A DNA stretch of 64,000 bases, taken from Haladaptatus halobius (GTDB lineage Archaea; Halobacteriota; Halobacteria; Halobacteriales; Haladaptataceae). Within the stretch, counting starts at the first letter, position 1, and every line of letters starts with the position of its first letter. Both the position numbers and the translations under genes were made by a program. The notes under the pieces are model-generated. The model made no database searches. It saw only the letters and a program-made list of their open reading frames with translations, and had not been told where the DNA came from. Location of the stretch: NCBI RefSeq assembly GCF_020618475.1, contig NZ_CP085339.1, forward strand, positions 62,001 to 126,000, in the 5' to 3' direction. Shown here one piece after another: positions 8,558 through 17,373 of this stretch.

Positions 8558-10036
8558 ATGTCCGAGTCAGAACAGAGCGGTCAGGCCAGCGTACAGAATT
8601 ATATCGGTAGTCAGTGGACGGACGCCACCGGATCCGACGGAACTGATGTGGTCAATCCGGCGACCGGGGAGACGCTATCGTACGTCGGATTTAGCACCGA
8701 GGACGACGTCGACGATGCCGTGCAGCGTGGACAGGAGGCGTTCGAATCTTGGAGCCAGCGCCCGATCGAGGAGCGCATCCAACCGTTGTTTGAACTGAAA
8801 GCCCTCCTCGAAGCGAACATCGACGAATTGGCCGAACTTCTCGTCCGAGAGCACGGGAAGACGTTTGGCGAGGCGAAAGGAGAACTCCGCCGTGGCATCG
8901 AGAACGTCGAGACAGCCTGTGGAATGCCGACGCTGATGCAAGCGGGCCATGTCGAGAACGCCGCTCCGGATATCGACGAGACGGCTGTCCGGCAACCGCT
9001 CGGCGTCTTCGCGGCCATCACGCCGTTCAACTTCCCCGGGATGATCCCGCTATGGTTCCTGCCCTACGCCGTTGCGTCTGGCAACTCGTTCATCCTCAAG
9101 CCGAGCGAGCGCGACCCGCTGACCGCCAAGCGCCTCTTCGAACTCATCGACGAGGCCGGATTCCCCGACGGCGTCGTCCAGTTGATCAACGGGAGCGTCG
9201 ACACGGTGAACGCGATCCTCGAACACGATGGTATTGAAGGCGTCTCCTTCGTCGGCAGCACACCCGTTGCACGGACCATCTACGAGAAGGCGGCGGCCAA
9301 CGGCAAGCGCGTACAGGCACAAGGCGGTGCAAAAAACCATGTCATCGTCTCAGAGACCGCGAATCTGGAGTTCGCCGCGCGCAAAAGCGTCTCCTCGGCG
9401 CTCGCCTGCAGCGGCGAGCGCTGTCTCGCGAACGACATCATCTGCGTCGAAGAAAGCGTCTACGAAGAATTCGTCGACCTTGTCGTCGACGTCGCGGACG
9501 AACAGGTGGTCGGCTACGGACTCGACGAGGAGACGGATATCGGCGCTCTAATCACGCCGGAGCACGAGGATCGAGTTCGGAACTACGTCGAGATCGGCAT
9601 ACAAGAGGGTGCAAACCTCGTGCTCGACGGTCGTGACGTCGAGGTAGACGGTTACGAGAACGGGAATTTCTTTGGCCCGTGCATTTTCACGGACGTTACC
9701 GAGGATATGGTCATCGCCCGTGAGGAGATTTTCGGCCCAGTTCTCGGACTGATGCCCGTCGCCGACGTGGACGAGGGGATCGAAGTAGTGAACGCGTCGG
9801 ACTTCGGGAACGCTGCCAGCCTGTTCACCGATAGGGGGGCGGAAGCGCGAAACTTCCGTCATAACGCTCAGGCTGGTAACCTCGCTGTCAACGCGGGTAC
9901 CGCTGCACCGATGGCGTTCTTCCACTTTGGCGGACGGAAGGATTCGTTCTTCGGTGATCTCCACGCTCAGGCGGAGGACGTGGTTCGCTTCTACACGGAC
10001 GAGACGGTGTACATCGAGCGCTGGCCCGACGCCTGA
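8558..10036 (+). CDS. Methylmalonate-semialdehyde dehydrogenase-like aldehyde dehydrogenase
   Basis: A 492-residue ALDH superfamily enzyme. It has the ITPFNFP segment at 154-160, the FVGSTPVA nucleotide loop near 231 and the catalytic segment CSGERCLAND with Cys289, in the GQRC/GERC form typical of methylmalonate-semialdehyde dehydrogenases. The EEIFGPVLG segment near residue 395 and overall length fit the same group. MmsA enzymes make acyl-CoA esters from semialdehydes with CoA and NAD. Here it probably finishes oxidation of an aldehyde formed by the upstream alcohol dehydrogenase. A weak inverted repeat, ACTAC/GTAGT, lies at 8525-8545 before the start. Confidence 0.88.
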   Translation: MSESEQSGQASVQNYIGSQWTDATGSDGTDVVNPATGETLSYVGFSTEDDVDDAVQRGQEAFESWSQRPIEERIQPLFELKALLEANIDELAELLVREHGKTFGEAKGELRRGIENVETACGMPTLMQAGHVENAAPDIDETAVRQPLGVFAAITPFNFPGMIPLWFLPYAVASGNSFILKPSERDPLTAKRLFELIDEAGFPDGVVQLINGSVDTVNAILEHDGIEGVSFVGSTPVARTIYEKAAANGKRVQAQGGAKNHVIVSETANLEFAARKSVSSALACSGERCLANDIICVEESVYEEFVDLVVDVADEQVVGYGLDEETDIGALITPEHEDRVRNYVEIGIQEGANLVLDGRDVEVDGYENGNFFGPCIFTDVTEDMVIAREEIFGPVLGLMPVADVDEGIEVVNASDFGNAASLFTDRGAEARNFRHNAQAGNLAVNAGTAAPMAFFHFGGRKDSFFGDLHAQAEDVVRFYTDETVYIERWPDA

Positions 10037-10192
10037 AGACGTTCGACTTACGCTCGAATTTTACCCTACCTTCTAAATTCGGAGATGCTGTTCGGTATCG
10101 TTCCAGGCGTACTCCGAATCGAGGTGAACGAGGGAATCTCGATGAGTGGCCGTCAAATCGGTGTTATTACCCGTCCGTCAACCCCATTTTTC

Positions 10193-10211
10193 ATGATAGA
10201 TGGGCTATCAT
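10193..10211. promoter_or_regulatory. Inverted-repeat operator upstream of the luciferase-like monooxygenase
   Basis: ATGATAG, five bases, CTATCAT form a perfect 7-bp inverted repeat just before an AT-rich TATA-like stretch (10209-10225) and 37 bases before the ATG at 10248. The half-sites share ATGAT with the livG operator at 7063-7080. Confidence 0.45.
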
Positions 10212-10247
10212 ATACTATTAAGTAGTATCATCACACATGATAACTTC

Positions 10248-11411
10248 ATGGAGACATTTGCGTTCCACCTGATGCCGTATCAGGATATTGAAGATCTCAC
10301 GGAGAAGAAATCCGCCTGGCCGTGGGTCGAGTACGATTACGACCCGGAAAAAGGAGCTCAGTATTACCAAGAGTACCTCGATCAGCTCGAGTACGCTGCC
10401 GAGTTGGGTTTCGACGGTGTCGGGGTCAACGAACACCACTATAACGCATACGGCTTGCAACCCGGTCCAAACATCACAGCGTCGAATCTGGCCGCTCGAA
10501 CCGACGATACCACGATCGCGTTCTTCGGGAACTTGCCGGCACTTCGGGAGAATCCAGTTCGGCTTGCGGAGGAACTCGCAATGTTGGACAACATCACCGA
10601 GGGCCGGATTATCAGCGGATTTCCGCGAGGGATCCCGAGCGAGTATTTTGCCTACGGTGTCGATATGGGTGAATCTCGAAGCCGGTTTGAAGAGGCGTGG
10701 GATCTTATCATCAAGACGTGGACCGCCGACGAACCGTTTGACTGGGACGGCGAGCACTTCCAATACGAGAACGTCTATATTTGGCCGCGTCCGTATCAGG
10801 ATCCTCACCCACCACTTTGGATGCCAGCAGAGAGCGAAGAATCGCTCCGCTTTACCGCCCGTAATCAAGTCCCTACAGGGCTCGTCTTCCAGCCGGTCGA
10901 GACGATCAGTGAGAAATTCGAGGAATACCGTCGCTATGCAGAGGAGGACTACGATTGGAGTCCAAGCGACGAAGACTTCAGCGTGATGCGGGCGATCTAC
11001 GTCGCCGAAACAATGGAGAAGGCCCGCGAGGAAGCCGAACCCCACCTGCGGAAGTTTTACCATACGCTCACCGCCGGCGTCCACATCGGTGTCTCCGCAA
11101 GCATGATGGGTGATCAACCGTACGATCCCGAGAAGTGGGATGAGTACATCGAAGAGCTTCATCCCCACGGTGAATTCGCATTTAACTACGATTTCGAGGA
11201 GTTCCAGGAGTACGGCGAAACGATCGTCGGCACACCCGAATACGTCGTCGAAACGCTAGAAAAACAGTACGAAGAGGTCGGCGGATTCGGCCGGATCGTG
11301 GGCCAATTCCACTTCGGTGACTTGCCGGACTGGAAAGCACGGAAAAACCTCAAGCTCTACGCCGACGAGGTCAAACCAGAAGTCGACAGAATTGGCGAAG
11401 TCAACCCGTAA
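10248..11411 (+). CDS. LLM class flavin-dependent monooxygenase (luciferase-like)
   Basis: A 387-residue bacterial-luciferase-like TIM-barrel enzyme. METFAFHLMPY is the first barrel strand and is taken as the start; an in-frame TTG/GTG-type extension to 10200 would run through the promoter. The segment GVNEHHYN carries the conserved Glu-His-His of the flavin site, and ITEGRIISGFPRGIPSEYF is typical of the family. Such enzymes use reduced FMN and O2 to oxidise ketones, amides, aldehydes or ring compounds. The reduced flavin could come from a partner such as the partial reductase at the left edge. The substrate cannot be told. Confidence 0.88.
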   Translation: METFAFHLMPYQDIEDLTEKKSAWPWVEYDYDPEKGAQYYQEYLDQLEYAAELGFDGVGVNEHHYNAYGLQPGPNITASNLAARTDDTTIAFFGNLPALRENPVRLAEELAMLDNITEGRIISGFPRGIPSEYFAYGVDMGESRSRFEEAWDLIIKTWTADEPFDWDGEHFQYENVYIWPRPYQDPHPPLWMPAESEESLRFTARNQVPTGLVFQPVETISEKFEEYRRYAEEDYDWSPSDEDFSVMRAIYVAETMEKAREEAEPHLRKFYHTLTAGVHIGVSASMMGDQPYDPEKWDEYIEELHPHGEFAFNYDFEEFQEYGETIVGTPEYVVETLEKQYEEVGGFGRIVGQFHFGDLPDWKARKNLKLYADEVKPEVDRIGEVNP

Positions 11412-11551
11412 GCACGCACTCGATCTACGATTGACGTACCGTAGTCAATACTTCCATTTCCGCTCCACAATCCCATCAGCGTATTCTAATTTATAATTGA
11501 ACTACTACTTCCCGAAACCTCTTAATTCCCGGCAAATAGATGTAGGGTCGA

Positions 11552-11950
11552 ATGATTCCATCACTTCACCAGTCGCTGTTAATGGTGACGGATCTGGACG
11601 CGTCGACGGCGTTCTACGAAAAAATAATCGGTCTGGAGACCGACCGGGTAGCAGAAGGGAACGTGGAGTTTGCGACTGGCGAAGCGACGCTGGTCCTAGA
11701 GGAGGACTTCGATCCTGAAGTGCTCGACGCGTTCGGGGTAGACGCCCCCGGTGATGATCGCGGGAGTGGGGTTATCCTCGCCATCGACATCGGGACTCCC
11801 GAAGCGGTAGACACCGTCTGTGAGCGCGCCACGGAAGCGGGATATTCCGTTCGGATGGAGCCAACGGATGTCGATTGGGGTCGTCGGATGGCGCTTCTGT
11901 CAGACCCGGACGACTACACGATCGAGGTTTCGGCTTTACGTTCGGGGTAG
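11552..11950 (+). CDS. VOC family (glyoxalase/dioxygenase fold) protein
   Basis: A 132-residue protein with one pair of beta-alpha-beta-beta-beta modules. The start LHQSLLMVTDLDASTAFYE and the closing YTIEV motif, whose Glu is a usual metal ligand, are typical of the vicinal oxygen chelate superfamily. Members include lyases, isomerases and extradiol dioxygenases. Its place between the monooxygenase and an esterase suggests a step in the same pathway. Exact chemistry is open. Confidence 0.8.
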   Translation: MIPSLHQSLLMVTDLDASTAFYEKIIGLETDRVAEGNVEFATGEATLVLEEDFDPEVLDAFGVDAPGDDRGSGVILAIDIGTPEAVDTVCERATEAGYSVRMEPTDVDWGRRMALLSDPDDYTIEVSALRSG

Positions 11951-11993
11951 TCCACCTGAACCTATATAACGGGGGAGAACACTTGTTAGCGTG

Positions 11994-12932
11994 ATGCGTG
12001 CACAAGAACCACACCCGCAGTTAAAAGCGTTCATGGCAGAGACCGAAGATGCACCGGCGTTCCATCAACTTCAGATCGAGGACGTGCGAGGGATTACGGC
12101 CGACGTTTTCTCCGTTGAGGAACCCGAGCCGGTCGGGGAAGTTCTCGATGAGACGATCGATGGGCCGGGCGGGGATCTGCCGATCCGAATTTACTTGCCA
12201 AAAGGGGAGCAGCCGTTTCCGGTAACGATGTTTTTCCACGGTGGTGGATTCGTCTCCGGCGGACTCGGCAGCCACGACGAGTTCTGTCGGAGAATCACGA
12301 ACACCACGGGAGTGGCTGTCGTTGCGGTCGACTACAGGCTTGCTCCGGAAAATCCCTTCCCGGCGGCCGTCGAAGATGCGTATGCAGCTATCGAGTGGGT
12401 TGCCAAAAACGATGGGGAGTTTGGCCTCGACACGGATCGTCTCGCGGTGACCGGTGACTCTGCTGGTGGAAACCTCGCAGCGGTCGTCGCACAGATGGCA
12501 CGGAACCGAGGCGGTCCTTCCATCCAGCATCAGGTTCTGTTCTATCCACCCGTCTCACACCACCTAGAGTGGGATTCCGTAGCTGAAAACGGGGATGGGT
12601 ACTTTATCACGAAGGAGGACTTGACGTGGTTCGACGATCACTACTTCGAGGATCCGATCGACCAGATGAACGTGTATGCGTCACCGCTTCTGACCGCTGA
12701 TCTCAAGAACCTACCATCCGCGACGATCGTAACGGGCGGATTTGACCCACTTCGGGATGAAGGCGTCGCGTACGCCGAACGGTTGGAAGCGGCCGGCGTC
12801 GATGTCTCACACTACCATTACGAAGATGCCATACACGCCTTCATTCAGATGGCCGCAAAACCGTTCGAATTTGATCCATCGAAGGACGCGCTCGCAGATG
12901 TCGCTGGTGACCTACGATCCGCGTTGAAATAA
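11994..12932 (+). CDS. Alpha/beta hydrolase, HSL-family esterase
   Basis: A 312-residue hydrolase. The oxyanion-hole motif HGGGF is at 82-86, the nucleophile elbow GDSAGG at 154-159 with Ser156, an Asp in GGFDPLRDEG and a His in DAIHAF near the end. These define the hormone-sensitive lipase (type IV) esterases. A GTG at 11991 precedes the ATG at 11994 used here. It may open an ester or lactone formed by the upstream monooxygenase, which is inference from order. The riboflavin kinase gene starts 42 bases downstream. Confidence 0.88.
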   Translation: MRAQEPHPQLKAFMAETEDAPAFHQLQIEDVRGITADVFSVEEPEPVGEVLDETIDGPGGDLPIRIYLPKGEQPFPVTMFFHGGGFVSGGLGSHDEFCRRITNTTGVAVVAVDYRLAPENPFPAAVEDAYAAIEWVAKNDGEFGLDTDRLAVTGDSAGGNLAAVVAQMARNRGGPSIQHQVLFYPPVSHHLEWDSVAENGDGYFITKEDLTWFDDHYFEDPIDQMNVYASPLLTADLKNLPSATIVTGGFDPLRDEGVAYAERLEAAGVDVSHYHYEDAIHAFIQMAAKPFEFDPSKDALADVAGDLRSALK

Positions 12933-12974
12933 AATCCGGCTGCACCGCTACGACGCATCGGTTGTCGATCGAAG

Positions 12975-13409
12975 ATGGTTCACACCACACGAAAAATGAC
13001 GTTCAGAGTACAAGGAACCGTAACCAGCGGCTTCGGGAGAGGAAAAGAGTTCGTCGCACTGGAGGGGTATGCCCGTCAATTCGAGCAACGGTTGGGGTAC
13101 GAGCCGTATCCAGGAACGTTGAATCTCGAACTGGATAATCCAGCACGGGAGAGAATTGCGCCCCTCGAGCCGACGCGTCTCGGTGGGTGGGAAGAGGACG
13201 AACGGTCGTTTGGCGCAGTCGATTGTTATCCCGCGTTTATTCCCCATTGCGAGGATTCCATTCCACTCCACCTCATCCTTCCGGACCGCACCGATCACGA
13301 TACGTCCACCATCGAACTAATTTCTCCCGTCAATCTGCGGGATCGGTTCGATCTATCCGACGACACGGTCATCGAAATCGCCATTGGTTCTAGCGAATCT
13401 AACGTTTGA
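12975..13409 (+). CDS. ribK: CTP-dependent riboflavin kinase (archaeal RibK)
   Basis: A 144-residue protein of the archaeal DUF120 type. It has a cradle-loop barrel with GTVTSGFGRGKEFVAL near residue 14 and GYEPYPGTLNLELDN near residue 41, which match MJ0056-like riboflavin kinases. It phosphorylates riboflavin to FMN using CTP. A second start MTFRVQGTV lies seven codons in. FMN supply fits the neighbouring FMN-dependent monooxygenase, and ribB lies 0.8 kb downstream. Confidence 0.88.
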   Translation: MVHTTRKMTFRVQGTVTSGFGRGKEFVALEGYARQFEQRLGYEPYPGTLNLELDNPARERIAPLEPTRLGGWEEDERSFGAVDCYPAFIPHCEDSIPLHLILPDRTDHDTSTIELISPVNLRDRFDLSDDTVIEIAIGSSESNV

Positions 13410-13464
13410 GTCCGTCTAACGCCCCATCACCGTCTGGGTGTCTTTCCTCTAGCGGATATCTCGG

Positions 13465-14013
13465 TCACTCGTGTATTATCTCCACGGCTCCGTTTTCATC
13501 ACGTACATGCGTCACGGAGAGATCGATCAATTCTTGGCAGAGTCTTTCATAGGTTTCATCGACTGCTTCTTCAACGATAGCGGTATTCGCTATGAGCGGG
13601 GTGAACGAGGTGTCGCTTTCCCATCGTGGGATGATGTGCATGTGGAGATGATCAGTCACTGACGCTCCCCCTGCAGCACCAACGTTGAATCCAATATTGA
13701 AACCGTCCGGAGCGAGACTTTCCTCGATCACGTTTATGACTGTTTGCGTCGTTTTCATGTAATCGACGAGAATATTCTCTGCAAGCGTATAGAACCGTCC
13801 GGTGTGTTCATACGGGAGTATCATTACGTGCCCCGGATTGTACGGCATGTTGTTCAGCAGAACGTAGGTATGCTCACTCCGGACTACGATGTTGTTCCTT
13901 CGATCGTCATCACACGACGGAAGATCACAGAAAACGCATTCCGTGTCGTCGTCATCCACCGGTCTCTCCCTTGTTACCCAATTCATCCGCCACGGAGCAA
14001 ACAGTGAATCCAT
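13465..14013 (-). CDS. HIT family protein
   Basis: A 182-residue histidine-triad protein. Cys26 and Cys29 in CVFCDL begin a zinc site, YVLLNNMPYNPGHVMILPY is the usual core strand, and HLHMHIIPR is the HIT active-site motif. Family members hydrolyse or transfer nucleoside phosphates such as ADP-sugars or AppppA. It sits on the opposite strand between ribK and ribB, so any functional link with flavin synthesis is open. Confidence 0.88.
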   Translation of the reverse strand: MDSLFAPWRMNWVTRERPVDDDDTECVFCDLPSCDDDRRNNIVVRSEHTYVLLNNMPYNPGHVMILPYEHTGRFYTLAENILVDYMKTTQTVINVIEESLAPDGFNIGFNVGAAGGASVTDHLHMHIIPRWESDTSFTPLIANTAIVEEAVDETYERLCQELIDLSVTHVRDENGAVEIIHE

Positions 14014-14171
14014 TGATTTGGCTATCGTCGTATGTTAGTATAAAGTCTCCGCTAGTTTGAAACGTCCGCTTGCTTTTTCTCGTAGAAACCAGGCAGAACG
14101 TTTATTATATACGCGAACGACCATGGACTCTATGACACGAATAAGCGGAAGTCGGATCGAGGTGAGTTTCT

Positions 14172-14876
14172 ATGCTGAGTGATAGCATGCTGCCCGACAG
14201 TTACAGCTACCGTCAGAAAGAACCCGCCGACGGGTTGGATACTGCTATCGAGGCATTCCAATCGGGTGAACCGGTTCTGATTCACGATGCAGCAGATCGT
14301 GAGAACGAGGTCGATATCGTTTATCCGGCCCACGCTGTCACGCCGTCCGACGTTGTTCGACTCCGAAACGACGCTGGCGGGTTGATCTGTGTGGCGTTGT
14401 CTCACGAGGTAGCGGAAGCATTTGAATTGCCGTTCGCGGAGGAAATTATCGACCATCCCGCCGGTCATGAGACAACCATTGATTACGACGACCGGTCTTC
14501 GTTCTCCCTTACAGTTAATCACCGGGATACATTCACCGGTATCGTCGACAACGACAGAGCGCGCACCATCTCTGAACTCGGTACTGCGGCTCAGAATCCG
14601 GATACGACCGACTTTGTCGCAGAATTCGATGTCCCGGGGCACGTCCACATTCTTAAAGCCGCCCCGAATCTCCTGGAGGACAGACGAGGGCATACGGAAC
14701 TCGGCATCGCGCTCGCGGAGTTGGCAGATGTTCCACCGGCGGTCGTTGTCTGTGAAATGCTCGACGACGAAACCGGGGGCGCACTCTCTGGTACTAATGC
14801 GGCGTCATACGCGGGGCGTAACGATTTCGCCTTCCTCGACGAATCCACGATCGTCGAGGAAGTAAGTTGGGACTGA
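14172..14876 (+). CDS. ribB: 3,4-dihydroxy-2-butanone 4-phosphate synthase (RibB)
   Basis: A 234-residue protein. The acidic metal-binding loop DRENEVDIVYPA, the GHETTIDYDDRSSF segment, PGHVHILKA and DRRGHTELGIALAELA with the final catalytic part VVVCEM are all in the RibB order. It makes the four-carbon unit of riboflavin from ribulose 5-phosphate. There is no GTP cyclohydrolase II domain, as expected in Archaea. Start 14172 or the ATG at 14187 are both possible. With ribK nearby it forms a partial flavin-supply set. Confidence 0.9.
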   Translation: MLSDSMLPDSYSYRQKEPADGLDTAIEAFQSGEPVLIHDAADRENEVDIVYPAHAVTPSDVVRLRNDAGGLICVALSHEVAEAFELPFAEEIIDHPAGHETTIDYDDRSSFSLTVNHRDTFTGIVDNDRARTISELGTAAQNPDTTDFVAEFDVPGHVHILKAAPNLLEDRRGHTELGIALAELADVPPAVVVCEMLDDETGGALSGTNAASYAGRNDFAFLDESTIVEEVSWD

Positions 14877-14995
14877 TTCCGATCTACATTACCCACTAAT
14901 CGGCGTTAGATGGCAATACATTCGGCAAATTTCCGTGTCTACATGCGATCGTGAGTACTATTATATGCTCACGTGCTTGAGTAATCCATAGCACA

Positions 14996-16219
14996 ATGAA
15001 CGCTCATAGCTATACGTTCGGGTATCAACCAGCCACAATCCACCACGGTTCGGGTGTCATTGCGGATCTCGAGACAGAACTCGCTCGACGGGGGCTCTCA
15101 CGTGCGCTCGTCGTTACCGACGCCACCATGCGAGACGTCGATCATGTAATGGAACCGGTGCGAGAGGGAATCGGAGAATCGCTCACCGACGTATTCGACG
15201 GTGTAACACCCGAGAAGTATCTGAAGGCGGCCTATGACGGTGCGACACGAGTTTGCGAGGAAAACATCGATGCGCTCGTCCCGGTCGGCGGTGGTAGTAG
15301 TCTGGACATCGCTAAACAAATCAGCGTCCTCGCCGGACACGACCGACCGCTCGACGATGTCGCAACCGAGATATTGGATCGCGAAGAGATCCTCGTTCCC
15401 GACGACGACGTTTCGCTGACGGATATTTTTGCCGTGCCGACGACGCTACCCGGCGCCGACCTCTCACAAGTCGCGGGAGTCAAGCTCAGTCTCGACCCGG
15501 ACAGAAAATCCAAATCCGATGTTCCGAGCGCTGGTGTATCGGACAGTCGCCTGATGCCGACTGCGGTCTTCCACGACTTGGAACTGTTCGCCACGACTCC
15601 CGATCACATTCTCGCTCGTTCCGCGATGAACGGATTCGACAAAGGCATCGAAATGCTGTACACTCGCCACCATAACCCACTTACCGACGGTACGGCTCTT
15701 CGTGGCGTCAGACTGCTGTACGAGAACCTCCCGACTCTCACTGCCGACTCGACGAGCCGGGCGGAGCTCTCACGGGTTTTGCAGGGTATTGCCGCCGCGC
15801 AGTACGGCCTTTCGACGCCTAACGCATATCGTGCCTCCGTCATCCACTCGTTTGGTCACGCTATCGCACGGAACTACACCGTTCAACAGGGTGTCGCACA
15901 CGCGATCGCGGCACCGCACGTTCTTCGCTATCTCTTCGAGCAGATCGATGGGCGCCGTGATCTGCTGGCCGAGGCTTTCGATGTCCAGGACGAGGATGCT
16001 TCCGAAGAGAATACGGCAGCCGCAATCGTGGAAGCGGTGATCGATACCCGAGATGCGCTCGATCTTCCGTCACGGTTGCGTTCGGTTGAGGGGACCAAAA
16101 AGAACCATTTTCCGGATCTCGCGCGAGCGGTCATCGCGGATCCGTTCATGGAGGCTGGCCCGCGCGACCTCGATGCAACTCGGTCAGATATCGAAAACGT
16201 TTTTGAGCGGATGTGGTGA
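14996..16219 (+). CDS. Iron-containing alcohol dehydrogenase (second, divergent)
   Basis: A 407-residue group III dehydrogenase. The nucleotide motif GGGSSLDIAKQ and the late HSFGHAIARNYTVQQGVAHA segment with paired His ligands are present, as is MNGFDKGIEMLY in the metal-site helix. It differs strongly from the enzyme at 7226 and from classic butanol or glycerol dehydrogenases. A TATA-like TTATATGC lies at 14961-14968. It could be an alcohol dehydrogenase or a maleylacetate-reductase-like enzyme; the substrate is unknown. Confidence 0.82.
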   Translation: MNAHSYTFGYQPATIHHGSGVIADLETELARRGLSRALVVTDATMRDVDHVMEPVREGIGESLTDVFDGVTPEKYLKAAYDGATRVCEENIDALVPVGGGSSLDIAKQISVLAGHDRPLDDVATEILDREEILVPDDDVSLTDIFAVPTTLPGADLSQVAGVKLSLDPDRKSKSDVPSAGVSDSRLMPTAVFHDLELFATTPDHILARSAMNGFDKGIEMLYTRHHNPLTDGTALRGVRLLYENLPTLTADSTSRAELSRVLQGIAAAQYGLSTPNAYRASVIHSFGHAIARNYTVQQGVAHAIAAPHVLRYLFEQIDGRRDLLAEAFDVQDEDASEENTAAAIVEAVIDTRDALDLPSRLRSVEGTKKNHFPDLARAVIADPFMEAGPRDLDATRSDIENVFERMW

Positions 16220-16348
16220 GCTGAGCATTCTCCGCGGCAATTCGAGCGAATATTTGCTCAATGCTGACTCTATAAACACGTGTTACTCGGCCAGTGGTGG
16301 TCCTATCTTCTCATAAAGCTTCAAGCAGGGGGAGGGTCTTGTTCTGGT

Positions 16349-17353
16349 ATGGCACCAATCTATCCAACTCGCCGGCCGACCGACGCGGACTATCTCTCCG
16401 ACGAAACGATCGATCTGCCTTCGTCCCTGCTTAATCTTCCATGGGTTGACTGTCATAATCATGCGCAAACTCTATCTTGGGAGGATCGCGAACGGTACGC
16501 CCTTACGGGCTGTCAATCGATGGTTATGGTCGCATCAGAGTATCACTGGACGCCATATAAACCAGTCGTTGCCGACGACATCCGGTTTCTGTGGGACGAC
16601 GCTATCAATCGTCGACGAGCGATCGAAAATAACCATTTCTTTGAATCTAATCTTGCATTGGGTGTTCACACCGGTGTTCGAATCGAGAATCCAGCCGAAC
16701 TGCTGGCCGCGATGGACGATTACTGCCGACTTGACGAAGTCGTGGCACTCGGTGAAACTGGCGTCACTCCATCTCAGCATATCGAGGAGTGGGATATAGA
16801 CGGACAACGGGCGGTTGTTCAGGCACAGATGGAACTCGCAGATGAACATAATCTCCCGATTATTCTCCATACACCGAATCGGAGAACTGGTGATAGCCCA
16901 ACTTATCGAGTTGGGGCTAGCACACCCGGATACGAAAAGAACACGTCTCTTGCATCTTCACCCGTCATTAAAGGAGAGAACCCTGCTTTGGGGGCAGTCA
17001 AAATCGATATTCAGACCGCTAAAGAGGCTCGTTTGGCTGAGGAACAGATCATCGCTTCACATGCAGATCCAAACAACTCAAAATATCTTTTGGAACAAAC
17101 TGATTGTTACTTGAGTTTCACCGTCGGTTACCCATGGCTGACCGGAGTGACTGCCGCTGATGTCGCAGAGGTAATTCATGAGTACGGCTCCGATCGCATA
17201 ATGGTCGAAACGGATTGTGCGAACATTCTCCGTACGAGTGTGTTTTCCGTGAAACGGACGATTTTCGATCTCTATCGGATGGGAATTAGTGAGAGCGATA
17301 TTAGAAAAGTCGTCTTAGAGAATCCACGGAGCGTCTTTAAATTAGGAGAGTAA
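16349..17353 (+). CDS. TatD-like metal-dependent hydrolase
   Basis: A 334-residue TIM-barrel amidohydrolase-fold protein. Metal ligands are visible as H36 and H38 (VDCHNHAQ), Glu in ALGETGV, His in IILHTPN, His in ASHADPN and Asp in METDCAN-like VETDCAN. The annotation starts at ATG 16349, preceded by a purine-rich GGGGGAGGG stretch; the in-frame extension to 16280 is hydrophobic and not conserved in type. It resembles the TatD/EboC group rather than classic amidases. Codon use is more AT-rich than in the genes to the left, hinting at another origin. Confidence 0.78.
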   Translation: MAPIYPTRRPTDADYLSDETIDLPSSLLNLPWVDCHNHAQTLSWEDRERYALTGCQSMVMVASEYHWTPYKPVVADDIRFLWDDAINRRRAIENNHFFESNLALGVHTGVRIENPAELLAAMDDYCRLDEVVALGETGVTPSQHIEEWDIDGQRAVVQAQMELADEHNLPIILHTPNRRTGDSPTYRVGASTPGYEKNTSLASSPVIKGENPALGAVKIDIQTAKEARLAEEQIIASHADPNNSKYLLEQTDCYLSFTVGYPWLTGVTAADVAEVIHEYGSDRIMVETDCANILRTSVFSVKRTIFDLYRMGISESDIRKVVLENPRSVFKLGE

Positions 17354-17373
17354 TACTCACACCTTAAATCTGA

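Noticed and set aside
10218-11168. 316-codon minus-strand frame opposite the monooxygenase
   Set aside because: Antisense shadow of a well-supported gene; no recognisable domain.
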